Part shown: positions 44,813-54,350 of the stretch, in pieces | How positions within the stretch are numbered: the first letter of the stretch is position 1 | How the letters are laid out: the number at the start of each line of letters is the position of its first letter | Source of the DNA: Lysobacterales bacterium | GTDB lineage: Bacteria > Pseudomonadota > Gammaproteobacteria > Xanthomonadales > SZUA-38 | DNA: 64,000 nucleotides | Assembly (NCBI GenBank): GCA_028285525.1 | Contig: JANQOZ010000125.1 | Location: forward strand, 1-64,000 | Reading direction: 5' to 3' | Translations under genes and position numbers: made by a program | The notes under the pieces: model-generated | The model's database searches: none | Seen by the model: only the letters and a program-made list of their open reading frames with translations | What the model was told of the DNA's origin: nothing

Positions 44813-45556
44813 ATGGCGGGTCGATGGGCCTGGCTGTTGCTGCTGACTCTGCTTGGGGCAGGTGGTGTTCACGCCCAAGACGCCTTTGAGAACGACAGCT
44901 CGCCTGCGCTGGCCCGAGAAATTGCAAACCTGCAGCAGCGCACGTTTGAACTGACCGGCGACGACGACTGGATGTACTTTCCCGGCAACGAAGACTCGAT
45001 CATCATCGAGTACGAGTTCAGGGTGCTGTCGACCGCTGCGACGGTGCCGACTGATTTTCAGGCCGTCGTGGAGGTCTACCCCTCCAGCCGACTTGCCGAC
45101 GATCAGGTGGCGCCTGAAATCACCATCGGTACCTGCCAGCCCGGCGGACCTCGAGAGCCGGTCGGCAATCTTTCGGTGGGGAGAAACCTGGTCTTGATCC
45201 GTGTTCGAAACTGCGTGCCAGTATCGGCATCTCGCGCATACGAAGTGACGTTCGCGGTGGATCAGATGTTTTCGTTTACCGGTGGAGTTCGTATCGAAGG
45301 GACCGTATCAGAGCCTGGCTCGGGAGGCGTCGGGGTGTTCCTGCTGACCGACACCAATAACGCCATCGTGGCCAATCCGACTGACGGGAGCTATCGGGTG
45401 TTTATCCCCGCTAACGTCGCCAACCGGATCAGCGTGGTGTCGACGGAATTCACCGCAGCGCCCGTGCTACTGGACCCATTTCCCGAATTCCAGATTGAAA
45501 CCGTCAACATCACCGTGACGCGAACCGTCGAGATTTTCGCCGACGGCTTCGAGTAG
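44813..45556 (+). CDS. Secreted protein with IFADGFE C-terminal tail
   Basis: A 247-residue protein with a signal peptide (WAWLLLLTLLGAGGVHA, then QDAFEND). The middle is beta-rich, with a pre-peptidase-like start (DAFENDSSPALAREI, DDDWMYFPGNED) and a carboxypeptidase-regulatory-like beta-sandwich (RIEGTVSEPGSGGVGVFLLT ... DGSYRVFIP). It ends exactly at VEIFADGFE, close to the VFSNGFEE end of the beta-helix protein at 11228-12616. The shared tail suggests a surface-attachment or export signal typical of this lineage. ATG 44813 has AGG just upstream. Confidence 0.72.
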   Translation: MAGRWAWLLLLTLLGAGGVHAQDAFENDSSPALAREIANLQQRTFELTGDDDWMYFPGNEDSIIIEYEFRVLSTAATVPTDFQAVVEVYPSSRLADDQVAPEITIGTCQPGGPREPVGNLSVGRNLVLIRVRNCVPVSASRAYEVTFAVDQMFSFTGGVRIEGTVSEPGSGGVGVFLLTDTNNAIVANPTDGSYRVFIPANVANRISVVSTEFTAAPVLLDPFPEFQIETVNITVTRTVEIFADGFE

Positions 45557-45620
45557 GGACCACTGACTCCAGGGCCTTGTGGGCACGCGCTGAAAGTCAA
45601 CGAACTAACGTGACAGGACA

Positions 45621-47873
45621 CTAAGCCTCCACGACCAGCGAGTCGACCTTCTGGAATCCGCGGGGTAGCTTGCGACCCCGCTTGGCCCGCTCGCCGGTGT
45701 AGTGTTCAAGGTCTTTCGGCTTGAGCCTCAGGTGCCGACCGCCGGAGTGAGCCAGCACGTCAGCGCCCTCCGGTGCGCACACCACCGCCACGACACGCTC
45801 ATCACCGGCCTTTAGAAGTTTTGGCGGTATATTAATGATTTTATTGCCTTTACCGCGCGCCATTTCCGGTAGGTCAGCCAGGCTAAATGCCAGCAGGTAA
45901 CCCCCGGAGGTGACCGCCACCACCCGGTCAGTCGCGGGTTCACTCACCATCGATGGAGTGAGCACGGCCGCGCCGGCGGGCACCGTCAGCGAGGCTTTGC
46001 CGGCCTTGGCGCGGGTGTAGAGGTTTTCCAGACTGGTGAAGAAGCCATAGCCGAAGCTCGAAGCGAGGAGCACCTTGTCCTCGGGCCGGCCCGCGATCGC
46101 GGCGCAGAACTGGGCGCCGGCGGCGGGGCTGAAGCGTGAGGTCAGCGGTTCACCCTGGCTGCGGGCGGACGGCAGGGTGTGGGCCGCGAGCGAGTAGCTG
46201 CGGCCTTTGCTGTCCAGAAAGACCGCCTGCTGATTGCTACGGCCGCGCGCGCTGGCGAGGTACCCGTCGCCGGACTTGAAATTGAGCGTTGAGGCGTCGA
46301 TCTCGTGGCCCTTGGCGGCCCGCGCCCAGCCGCCCTGGGACAGCACAACGGTCACCGGCTCGGTGGGCATCAGGTCGGTTTCGCTCATGGCCTCGGCAGG
46401 CTCCCGGGCGACGATCTGACAGCGTCGCTCGTCGCCATGGGTTTTGACGTCTGAGGCAATCTCGTCGGCGATGAGCTTCTTCAGTTTGCGGGGTGAGTTC
46501 AGGATCCCCTCAAGCGTTTTGCGCTCGTCCTCCAGCTCCGCCTGCTCACCCTGAATCTTCATCTCTTCCAGCCTAGCCAGGTGGCGCAGCTTGAGATCGA
46601 GGATCGCTTCGGACTGCCGCTCTGACAGGTTGAAGGTCTTCATCAGCACCGGTCCGGGTTCGTCTTCCTCCCGGACGATCCGGATCACCTCGTCGATGTT
46701 CAGGTAGGCGACCAGCAAACCTTCGAGGATGTGCAGCCGGTCCAGCACCTTGTCCAGCCGCCACTGCAGCCTGCGACGCACGGTCTCAGTTCGGAAGGCC
46801 AGCCACTCGTTCAGGATTTGCGCCAGGTTCTTGACCTGCGGGCGGCCGTTCGTGCCGATCAGGTTCAGATTTACCCTGACGTTGCGTTCCAGGTCGGTGG
46901 TCGCAAACAGGTGGCTCATGAGTCCATAGACGTCCACGCGGTTGGACCGCGGGATCAGCACCAGCCGGGTGGGGTTCTCGTGGTCACCCTCGTCCCGGAA
47001 GTCGTCCAGCATTGGGAGCTTCTTGGCGCGGATCTGCGCGGCGATCTGCTCCTGAATCTTGTTCGGCGAAACCTGGTGGGGCAGGGCGGTGATCACAATG
47101 TTGCCATCCTCGCGTTTCCACACGGCGCGCAGCTTGATCGAGCCGTGGCCGGTCTCATACATCGCGCGGATGTCCTCCGGCGGCGTGATAATTTCCGCGC
47201 CGGTGGGAAAGTCGGGCCCTTTGATGTGTTCACACAGCTCGGCGACCGGCGTGCGGCTGTTGGCCAGCAGCCGGATGCAGGCGGAGGCCACCTCTTTCAT
47301 GTTGTGCGGCGGTACGTCCGTCGCCATACCGACGGCAATGCCGGAGGCACCGTTGAGCAGCACGTTGGGCAGCCGGGCCGGCAGCAGGGTCGGTTCAGTC
47401 TGGGTGCCGTCGTAGTTGGGCTGCCAGTCCACCGTGCCCTGGCCCAGCTCGCTGAGCAGCACCTTGGCGTAGGCCGACAGGCGCGATTCGGTGTAGCGCA
47501 TCGCGGCAAACGACTTGGGATCGTCCACCGAACCGAAGTTGCCCTGGCCGTCCACCAGCGGATAGCGGTAGGAAAACGGCTGAGCCATCAGGACCATGGC
47601 CTCGTAGCACGCGCTGTCTCCGTGCGGGTGGAACTTGCCGATCACGTCGCCCACGGTGCGGGCGGATTTTTTGTGCTTGGAGCTGGCGGACAGGCCGAGC
47701 TCCGACATGGCGTAGACGATGCGCCGCTGCACCGGCTTGAGGCCGTCAGCGATGCTCGGCAGCGCCCGGTCGAGCACCACGTACATTGAATAGTCGAGGT
47801 ACGCCTTCTCGGCGTACTCCCGCAGCGACAGCTGTTCAAAGCCGCCGGGTGGCGCTTCAATCGTTTGCGTCAT
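45621..47873 (-). CDS. parC: DNA topoisomerase IV subunit A
   Basis: A 750-residue type II topoisomerase A subunit that decatenates chromosomes. The N-terminal breakage-reunion domain has GLKPVQRRIVYAMSELGL, GKFHPHGDSACYEAMV and the active Tyr in FAAMRYTESRL (about residue 128). The C-terminal part is a beta-pinwheel region (GRSYSLAAHTLPSARSQG, KGNKIINIPPKL) shorter than in GyrA, and the GyrA box is not seen, supporting ParC. It lies 27 bases after parE. Confidence 0.97.
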   Translation of the reverse strand: MTQTIEAPPGGFEQLSLREYAEKAYLDYSMYVVLDRALPSIADGLKPVQRRIVYAMSELGLSASSKHKKSARTVGDVIGKFHPHGDSACYEAMVLMAQPFSYRYPLVDGQGNFGSVDDPKSFAAMRYTESRLSAYAKVLLSELGQGTVDWQPNYDGTQTEPTLLPARLPNVLLNGASGIAVGMATDVPPHNMKEVASACIRLLANSRTPVAELCEHIKGPDFPTGAEIITPPEDIRAMYETGHGSIKLRAVWKREDGNIVITALPHQVSPNKIQEQIAAQIRAKKLPMLDDFRDEGDHENPTRLVLIPRSNRVDVYGLMSHLFATTDLERNVRVNLNLIGTNGRPQVKNLAQILNEWLAFRTETVRRRLQWRLDKVLDRLHILEGLLVAYLNIDEVIRIVREEDEPGPVLMKTFNLSERQSEAILDLKLRHLARLEEMKIQGEQAELEDERKTLEGILNSPRKLKKLIADEIASDVKTHGDERRCQIVAREPAEAMSETDLMPTEPVTVVLSQGGWARAAKGHEIDASTLNFKSGDGYLASARGRSNQQAVFLDSKGRSYSLAAHTLPSARSQGEPLTSRFSPAAGAQFCAAIAGRPEDKVLLASSFGYGFFTSLENLYTRAKAGKASLTVPAGAAVLTPSMVSEPATDRVVAVTSGGYLLAFSLADLPEMARGKGNKIINIPPKLLKAGDERVVAVVCAPEGADVLAHSGGRHLRLKPKDLEHYTGERAKRGRKLPRGFQKVDSLVVEA

Positions 47874-47900
47874 GGTTCTTACCTTTAGCGGACCGCCGAA

Positions 47901-49781
47901 TCAGACTTCGGCGAGGTCACCTTTCTTTTCGAGCCACGCCTTGCGATCGCCGGCGCGCTTCTTGGCCAGCAGCATGTCCATCAGCGGCCGGGTCTTATCG
48001 CCGGGCGTGACGGTGAGCTGCACCAGCCGGCGGGTGTCCGGCTCGATCGCGCTCTCCTTAAGCTGCGCCGGGCTCATCTCCCCGAGGCCCTTGAAGCGGG
48101 TCACGGAGATTTTGACGTTGCGCTTCTCGCGCTGGAGCTTTTCCGTCAGGTGGTCTCGCTCGGCCTCGTCGAGCGCGTAGTACTTTTCTTTGCCGACATC
48201 GATGCGAAACAGCGGCGGCATGGCAACAAACACGTGGCCCTCCCGGACCAGCGGCTCGAAGTGGCGCAGAAACAACGCGCAGAGCAGGGTGGCGATGTGC
48301 AGGCCGTCGCTATCGGCGTCCGCCAGCACGATGACCTTGCCGTAGCGCAGGCCGTCCAGGTCTTCGGTGCCCGGGTCGACGCCGATCGCGACCGACAGGT
48401 CATGCACTTCCTGGGAGCCCAGCACCGAGCCGGACTCCACCTCCCAGGTGTTCAGGATTTTGCCGCGCAGCGGCAGGATCGCCTGGAACTCGCGGTTGCG
48501 GGCCTGCTTGGCTGAGCCGCCGGCGGAGTCACCCTCCACCAGAAACAGTTCGGTGCGCGACGTTTCCTGCGACGTGCAGTCCGCCAGCTTGCCCGGCAGC
48601 GCCGGGCCGGCGGTGATCTTCTTGCGCACCACCTTCTTGGCCGCCTTGAGGCGCTTCTGCGCGTTGGCGATCGCGAGCTGGGCAATCGCCTCGCCGTCGG
48701 CCACGTTGTTGTGCAGCCAGAGGCTGAAAGCGTCTTTGATGATGCCGGTGACCAGCCCCGCGGCCTCGCGCGTGGACAGCCGCTCTTTGGTCTGGCCCGA
48801 GAACTGCGGGTCCTCCAGCTTAATCGACAGGATGTAGCTGATGCGCTCCCAGGCGTCCTCCGGCGCCAGCTTGATGCCCCGGGGCAGGAGGTTGTGGATG
48901 TCGCAGAACTCGCGCAGCGCCTCGGTCAAACCGGTGCGCAGCCCGTTGACGTGGGTGCCTCCCTGCCCGGTAGGGATCAGGTTGACGTAGCTTTCCTGCA
49001 CCAGCTCACCTTCCGGAACCCAGCACAGCGCCCACTCAACCGCCTCCGTCTCGGTGTCCTTGGCGCCGACAATGGCCTGCTCGGGCAGCGTGGCGAAACC
49101 CTCGAGCTCGCCGCTCAGGTAGTCAAAGAGGCCGTCCTCGTAATACCACTCGTCTTTGTCGCCGGTTTTTTCGTCCTTCAGCCGGACGGTCAGTCCAGGG
49201 CAGAGCACCGCCTTGGCGCGCAGCACGTGGCGCAGCTTGGTGAGCGAGATACGTGCGCTATCGAAATAGCTGGCGTCCGGCCAGAAGCGCACGCGCGTGC
49301 CGGTATTGCGCTGGCCGACGGTGCCCACCTCTTTGAGGTCGCTGGTTTTTTCGCCGTTCGCAAAGGCGATGTGGTGTTCGGTGGCATCGCGCTTGATCCA
49401 CACGTCCAGCTTCGACGACAGGGCGTTCACCACCGACACGCCGACGCCGTGCAGACCGCCTGAAAACTGGTAGTTTTTGTTCGAGAACTTGCCGCCGGCG
49501 TGGAGCTTGGTCAGGATCACCTCAACCCCCGGAATGCCTTCCTCCGGGTGCAGGTCCACCGGCATGCCGCGCCCGTCGTCCGACACCTCTACCGAACCGT
49601 CTTTGTAGACCGTTACGTCTACCAGCTTGGCGTGCCCGGCCACCGCCTCGTCGACGCTGTTGTCGATGACCTCCTGCGCCAGATGGTTGGGCCGAGTGGT
49701 GTCGGTGTACATGCCGGGGCGGCGCTGTACCGGCTCCAGTCCGGACAGGATCTCAATATCTTCAGCGGTGTAGCGACTCAT
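47901..49781 (-). CDS. parE: DNA topoisomerase IV subunit B
   Basis: A 626-residue ATPase subunit. The GHKL ATP site shows VIDNSVDEAVAGHAK, DDGRGMPVDLH and GGLHGVGVSVVNALS; the Toprim region has LVEGDSAGGSAKQARNR, PLRGKILNTWE and LADADSDGLHIATLL. The length fits ParE rather than the about 800-residue GyrB of gammaproteobacteria. It precedes parC on the same strand, so both subunits are made from one transcript. Confidence 0.97.
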   Translation of the reverse strand: MSRYTAEDIEILSGLEPVQRRPGMYTDTTRPNHLAQEVIDNSVDEAVAGHAKLVDVTVYKDGSVEVSDDGRGMPVDLHPEEGIPGVEVILTKLHAGGKFSNKNYQFSGGLHGVGVSVVNALSSKLDVWIKRDATEHHIAFANGEKTSDLKEVGTVGQRNTGTRVRFWPDASYFDSARISLTKLRHVLRAKAVLCPGLTVRLKDEKTGDKDEWYYEDGLFDYLSGELEGFATLPEQAIVGAKDTETEAVEWALCWVPEGELVQESYVNLIPTGQGGTHVNGLRTGLTEALREFCDIHNLLPRGIKLAPEDAWERISYILSIKLEDPQFSGQTKERLSTREAAGLVTGIIKDAFSLWLHNNVADGEAIAQLAIANAQKRLKAAKKVVRKKITAGPALPGKLADCTSQETSRTELFLVEGDSAGGSAKQARNREFQAILPLRGKILNTWEVESGSVLGSQEVHDLSVAIGVDPGTEDLDGLRYGKVIVLADADSDGLHIATLLCALFLRHFEPLVREGHVFVAMPPLFRIDVGKEKYYALDEAERDHLTEKLQREKRNVKISVTRFKGLGEMSPAQLKESAIEPDTRRLVQLTVTPGDKTRPLMDMLLAKKRAGDRKAWLEKKGDLAEV

Positions 49782-50177
49782 GGAAAAGCGGCCGAAAACG
49801 GCGTCAGGTGGTTAGTCGAACGATATTGGCGCTTTTCCAGGGGCAATGCAACAATCGTGCAAAAAACACAAGATGTAGCAAAAAACCCTGGAAAAAACGC
49901 TAGATCTGGGGGTGGCGCAAGATGTCTTGAGACCCGCTGACGGGCCGCCGACGGGGTCGAGGCGGGAAACGGCCGCCCGGACGGCGCCGGAGCGTGCCCG
50001 CCATCCCGTCCCAGGCCAAACCTGCCCCGCATCACCCGCGTGATTGCGAAAGAGCCATTGGGGCGCCGCCGGGAATCGGCTACAATACCCGCCCGTTATG
50101 TCTAACGGAATTCGTCTCTCTCATCCCCGCCTGTGGCGTCCCTGCGCGCATCGGGTCAATAACCCCTGGAGTGCTGC
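49782..50177. other. Divergent parE/pyrG intergenic region, no gene seen
   Basis: The 396 bases hold the promoters of parE (minus) and pyrG (plus). Three A6 tracts at 49861-49866, 49880-49885 and 49892-49897 suggest a bend upstream of parE. CAAGATGT occurs twice (49869-49876, 49918-49925), the second inside the dyad CAAGATGTCTTG. A plausible pyrG promoter is at 50058-50086. No reading frame with a ribosome-binding site was found. Confidence 0.6.
50058..50086 (+). promoter_or_regulatory. Candidate pyrG promoter
   Basis: TTGGGG at 50058-50063 and TACAAT at 50081-50086 are separated by 17 bases and lie about 90 bases before the pyrG start codon, leaving a leader in which CTP-dependent control of pyrG could occur. 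Confidence 0.4.
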
Positions 50178-51827
50178 ATGGCCGCGCTGATTTTTGTGAC
50201 CGGCGGCGTGGTTTCGTCGCTGGGTAAAGGCATTACCGCCGCCTCGCTGGCGGCAATCCTTGAGGCCCGCGGGCTCAAGGTGACGCTGATGAAGCTCGAT
50301 CCCTACATCAACGTCGACCCGGGGACGATGAGTCCCTACCAGCACGGCGAGGTGTACGTCACCGAAGACGGCGCGGAGACCGACCTGGATCTTGGGCACT
50401 ACGAGCGGTTTGTCAGCACCCGGATGAGCCGGGACAACAACTACACCACCGGCCAGATCTACGAGAACGTGATCCGCAAGGAGCGGCGGGGCGACTACCT
50501 GGGCGGGACCGTGCAGGTGATCCCCCACATCACCGACGAGATCAAAGCGTGCATTCGGCGTGCGTCCGAGGGTTTTGACGTGGCGATGATCGAGATCGGC
50601 GGCACCGTCGGCGACATCGAGTCGCTGCCGTTTCTCGAGGCGATCCGCCAGCTCGGCGTGGAGCTCGGGCCCCGCCAGGCGCTGTTCATGCACCTGACGC
50701 TGGTGCCGTTTATCAAGGCCGCCGGCGAGATCAAAACCAAGCCGACGCAGCACTCGGTCAAGGAGCTTCGGTCGATCGGCATCCAGCCCGACATCCTGCT
50801 GTGCCGCAGCGAGCAGTCGCTGTCGGAGGAAGACCGGCGCAAGATTGCGCTGTTTACCAACGTCCAGGAGCGGGCGGTGATCTCCGCGGTGGACGTACCC
50901 AACATCTACGAGCTGCCGCTTTGGTTCCGCACTCAGGAGCTCGACGAGATTGTCATCGAGCGGCTGGGCCTGGAGGCGCGGGATGCGGATCTCTCCAAGT
51001 GGCAGGCGGTGGCGGACGCCAACAAGCGGCCCAAGTCCGACGTCACCGTGGCCATGGTTGGCAAATACATGGAGCACTCTGACGCCTACAAGTCGCTGAC
51101 CGAGGCGCTGGACCACGGTGGTCTGCACCAGGGCATCAAGGTGAACATCCAGCGCGTCGATTCAGCGCGCGTGCTGGTTGAGGGCCCAAGCTGCCTGGAA
51201 GGCGCGGACGCGATTTTGGTGCCGGGCGGTTTTGGTGAGCGCGGCTTCGAAGGCAAGGTGGCGGCCGCACGCTACGCGCGGGAAAACGGGATGCCTTATC
51301 TAGGCATTTGTCTGGGGCTGCAGGTGGCCGTGGTGGACTTCGCCCGCGAGGTCTGCGGCCTGGAGGGCGCCAACAGCACCGAGATGGACCCGGAGAGCCC
51401 ACATCCGGTGATCGGTCTGATTACCGAATGGCGCGGCCCCAACGGCGAGGTCGAGCAGCGCGACGAAAACAGCGACATGGGCGGCACGATGCGCCTGGGT
51501 GCACAGGACTGCCATCTCGAGCCTGGGTCGCTGATCGCCGACGTGTACGGTGCTGAGGTGATTTCTGAACGTCATCGCCATCGCTATGAATTCAATAACT
51601 TTTATCGAGATCTGCTGACTCAGCGTGGCCTGGCACTGGTCGGCTTTTCCAGCGATCAGAACCTCGTAGAAATTGTCGAGCTGCCGGACCATCCCTGGTT
51701 TGTCGCGGTCCAGTTCCATCCGGAGTTCACCTCCACACCCCGGGACGGCCATCCGCTGTTTTCCCGCTTTATCCGTGCGGCTCGGGAATATAAAACCGCC
51801 AGCCGCGACGCGGCCGTTAATTCGTGA
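50178..51827 (+). CDS. pyrG: CTP synthase
   Basis: A 549-residue enzyme making CTP from UTP, ATP and glutamine. The synthase domain has GGVVSSLGKGITAASLAAIL, KLDPYINVDPGTMSPYQHGE and IEIGGTVGDIESLPFLEA. The class I glutamine amidotransferase domain contains the nucleophile Cys in YLGICLGLQVAVVD and the His-Glu pair in AVQFHPEFTS. It overlaps kdsA by four bases (GTGA). It starts the long plus-strand run that continues to rpoS. Confidence 0.98.
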   Translation: MAALIFVTGGVVSSLGKGITAASLAAILEARGLKVTLMKLDPYINVDPGTMSPYQHGEVYVTEDGAETDLDLGHYERFVSTRMSRDNNYTTGQIYENVIRKERRGDYLGGTVQVIPHITDEIKACIRRASEGFDVAMIEIGGTVGDIESLPFLEAIRQLGVELGPRQALFMHLTLVPFIKAAGEIKTKPTQHSVKELRSIGIQPDILLCRSEQSLSEEDRRKIALFTNVQERAVISAVDVPNIYELPLWFRTQELDEIVIERLGLEARDADLSKWQAVADANKRPKSDVTVAMVGKYMEHSDAYKSLTEALDHGGLHQGIKVNIQRVDSARVLVEGPSCLEGADAILVPGGFGERGFEGKVAAARYARENGMPYLGICLGLQVAVVDFAREVCGLEGANSTEMDPESPHPVIGLITEWRGPNGEVEQRDENSDMGGTMRLGAQDCHLEPGSLIADVYGAEVISERHRHRYEFNNFYRDLLTQRGLALVGFSSDQNLVEIVELPDHPWFVAVQFHPEFTSTPRDGHPLFSRFIRAAREYKTASRDAAVNS

Positions 51828-52669
51828 AGCTGTGTGGTTTTGAGGCGGGCAACGACGCGCCGCTGTTTCTCATCGCCGGCCCCTGCGTGATCGAGTCGGA
51901 GCAGCTGGCGCTCGATACCGCCGGTGAGCTCAAGGAGATCTGCGAAGGTCTCGCTATCCCGCTGATCTACAAGTCATCTTTCGACAAAGCCAACCGCTCA
52001 AGCCTGAAAAGCTTTCGCGGCTTGGGTATCGAGACCGGTCTTCAGATCCTCGAGAAGGTGAAGACGGAGCTCGACGTGCCGGTCCTGACGGACGTGCATG
52101 AGGACACGCCGCTGGCGGAGGTGGCCGCGGTGGTCGACGTGCTGCAGACCCCGGCCTTTCTCTGCCGGCAGACCAACTTCATTCTCGACGTCTGCAGCCA
52201 GGGCAAGCCGGTGAACATCAAGAAGGGGCAGTTTCTGGCGCCCTGGGACATGCAGAACGTCGTCGACAAAGCCCGCTCGACCGGCAACGAGCAGATCATG
52301 GTCTGCGAGCGCGGCGCCAGCTTCGGCTACAACAACCTGGTGTCCGACATGCGGTCGCTGCCGACGCTGCGCCAGACCGGCTGCCCGGTGGTTTTTGACG
52401 CTACCCACAGCGTTCAGCTCCCCGGCGGCCAGGGGTCGTCCTCCGGCGGCCAGCGCGAGCACGTGCCGGTGCTGGCCCGGGCTGCGGTCGCCGTCGGCGT
52501 GGCTGGCGTGTTTATGGAGACGCACCCGGACCCGGAAAACGCTTTGTCCGACGGCCCCAACGCCTGGCCCCTGCCGATGATGGCGGCGCTGCTCGGCCAG
52601 CTGAAGCAGCTCGACCTGGTGGCCAAATCCCAGCCCTACATGGAATCGCGACTCAACGCGTCCGAATAG
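51824..52669 (+). CDS. kdsA: 3-deoxy-8-phosphooctulonate synthase (KDO-8-P synthase)
   Basis: A 281-residue TIM-barrel synthase condensing arabinose-5-phosphate and PEP for the KDO of LPS. Motifs FLIAGPCVIESEQLALD, YKSSFDKANRSSLKSFRGLG, VNIKKGQFLAPWDM and GGQGSSSGGQREHVPVLARA agree with KdsA. The Cys in the QTNFILDVCSQG region should not be read as proof of the metal-dependent class. It starts at GTG 51824 within the pyrG stop. The pyrG-kdsA-eno order is common in gammaproteobacteria outside enterics. Confidence 0.97.
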   Translation: MKLCGFEAGNDAPLFLIAGPCVIESEQLALDTAGELKEICEGLAIPLIYKSSFDKANRSSLKSFRGLGIETGLQILEKVKTELDVPVLTDVHEDTPLAEVAAVVDVLQTPAFLCRQTNFILDVCSQGKPVNIKKGQFLAPWDMQNVVDKARSTGNEQIMVCERGASFGYNNLVSDMRSLPTLRQTGCPVVFDATHSVQLPGGQGSSSGGQREHVPVLARAAVAVGVAGVFMETHPDPENALSDGPNAWPLPMMAALLGQLKQLDLVAKSQPYMESRLNASE

Positions 52670-52685
52670 CAGAAGAGGTTCACAA

Positions 52686-53975
52686 ATGAGCACCATTGAA
52701 CAGGTCCACGCCCGGGAAATCCTGGACTCGCGCGGCAATCCCACGCTGGAAGCGGAGCTGCGTTTGTCCAGCGGTCACGTGGGTCGTGCCGCCGTGCCGT
52801 CCGGCGCCTCCACCGGCGCCCGGGAAGCGCTGGAGCTGCGCGACGGTGATCCGGATCGCTATCTCGGCAAGGGCGTGCGCAAGGCCGTGGACAACGTCAA
52901 CGGCGCAATCGCCGGCAAGCTGCAGGGCATGTCGGGCGACAGTCAGCGCGAGATCGACGAGACCATGATTGCGCTCGACGGGACCGACAACAAGGCAAAG
53001 CTCGGCGCCAACGCCACGCTCGGCGTGTCGCTGGCGCTGGCCCACGCCCGGGCCATGAACGCGGGGATGCCCCTTTGGGAGCACCTGCTGAGCGAGACGG
53101 TGACGGCGGAACTGCCGGTGCCGATGATGAATATCCTCAACGGCGGCGCGCACGCAGACAATAGCGTCGACATGCAGGAGTTTATGGTCCTGCCGATCGG
53201 CGTCAGCTCGTTTTCCGAGGCGCTGCGCTGCGGCACCGAGGTGTTTCACAGCCTGAAGTCGGTACTGAAGCAGCAGGGCCTGAATACCGCGGTTGGGGAC
53301 GAGGGTGGCTTTGCCCCCAACCTGAGCTCCAACGAAGCGGCCGTGGAAACCCTGCTGGAGGCCATTGAGCAAACCGGCTACGCGGTCGGGCGCGAGATCT
53401 ACCTGGGTCTGGACGTGGCCAGCTCCGAGTTCTTCGAGGACGGTCAGTATGTGCTGGAGTCAGAGGGCCGCACCTTTGCCCCGGAGGCTTTTGCCGACTA
53501 CCTCGCGGAGTGGGTGGGCCGCTACCCCATCATCAGCATTGAAGACGGCATGGCCGAGGATGACTGGGACGGCTGGAAGTACCTGACCGACAAGGTGGGC
53601 AACAAAACCCAGCTGGTCGGCGACGACCTGTTTGTGACCAATACGCAGATTCTGAAGCGCGGCATCGACACGGGCGTGGCGAACTCGATCCTGATCAAGT
53701 TCAACCAGATCGGCACGCTGACCGAGACGCTGGACGCCATCGGCATGGCGACCCAGGCCGACTACACCTCGGTGGTGTCGCATCGCTCAGGCGAGACCGA
53801 GGACACCACCATCGCGGATCTCGCCGTGGCCAGCAGCGCCAATCAGATCAAAACCGGCTCGCTGTGCCGGTCCGATCGCGTGGCGAAATACAACCAGCTG
53901 CTGCGTATCGAGGAGGCGCTTGGATCCGAGGCGCGCTACGCCGGCAAGGCTGCCTTCAGTCGCTGGCTGGGCTGA
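52686..53975 (+). CDS. eno: Enolase (phosphopyruvate hydratase)
   Basis: A 429-residue enolase catalysing 2-phosphoglycerate to PEP. It has the ILDSRGNPTLEAEL start, PSGASTGAREALELRD, VGDEGGFAPNL (catalytic Glu), YPIISIEDGMAEDDWDGWK, and LIKFNQIGTLTETLDAI with the catalytic Lys, followed by SHRSGETEDTTIADLAVA. Length matches the bacterial family. GAGG precedes the ATG, 16 bases after kdsA. Confidence 0.98.
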   Translation: MSTIEQVHAREILDSRGNPTLEAELRLSSGHVGRAAVPSGASTGAREALELRDGDPDRYLGKGVRKAVDNVNGAIAGKLQGMSGDSQREIDETMIALDGTDNKAKLGANATLGVSLALAHARAMNAGMPLWEHLLSETVTAELPVPMMNILNGGAHADNSVDMQEFMVLPIGVSSFSEALRCGTEVFHSLKSVLKQQGLNTAVGDEGGFAPNLSSNEAAVETLLEAIEQTGYAVGREIYLGLDVASSEFFEDGQYVLESEGRTFAPEAFADYLAEWVGRYPIISIEDGMAEDDWDGWKYLTDKVGNKTQLVGDDLFVTNTQILKRGIDTGVANSILIKFNQIGTLTETLDAIGMATQADYTSVVSHRSGETEDTTIADLAVASSANQIKTGSLCRSDRVAKYNQLLRIEEALGSEARYAGKAAFSRWLG

Positions 53976-54062
53976 TCGGGCAGACGCGGCGGAGCCCAAT
54001 GCGCCGTTGACCTTTGTCCCGGCACCGGTGACAATGCGCAAATCACGTGATTAAGTGGCGCT

Positions 54063-54350
54063 ATGCGACTGATCAACCTCATGTTTATTGCGATTCTCCT
54101 GCTGCTCCAGCAGCAGCTGTGGTTCGCGCAGGGCGGGCTGCGGGACAGCTGGCGCCTGCAGCGGGCCGTGGAGGCGCAGCAGGCCGAGAACCAGCAGCTG
54201 TTGGATCGCAACCGTTCCCTGCGCGCGCAGGTCCAGGACCTGAAGTCCGGCTCGGAGGCGGTTGAGGAGCTGGCGCGAAGCGAGCTGGGGCTGCTCGGCC
54301 CCGACGAGTCGTTCTACCAGATCGTCGAGCTCAGCCGAGGTTCCCGCTGA
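54063..54350 (+). CDS. ftsB: Cell division protein FtsB
   Basis: A 95-residue septum initiator of the DivIC/FtsB family. One membrane helix (MFIAILLLLQQQLWFA) is followed by a coiled coil (LQRAVEAQQAENQQLLDRNR) and the conserved end VEELARSELGLLGPDESFYQ. It works with FtsL and FtsQ in the divisome. It lies directly after eno, the usual position. The ispD and ispF genes that usually follow are absent here. Confidence 0.95.
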   Translation: MRLINLMFIAILLLLQQQLWFAQGGLRDSWRLQRAVEAQQAENQQLLDRNRSLRAQVQDLKSGSEAVEELARSELGLLGPDESFYQIVELSRGSR

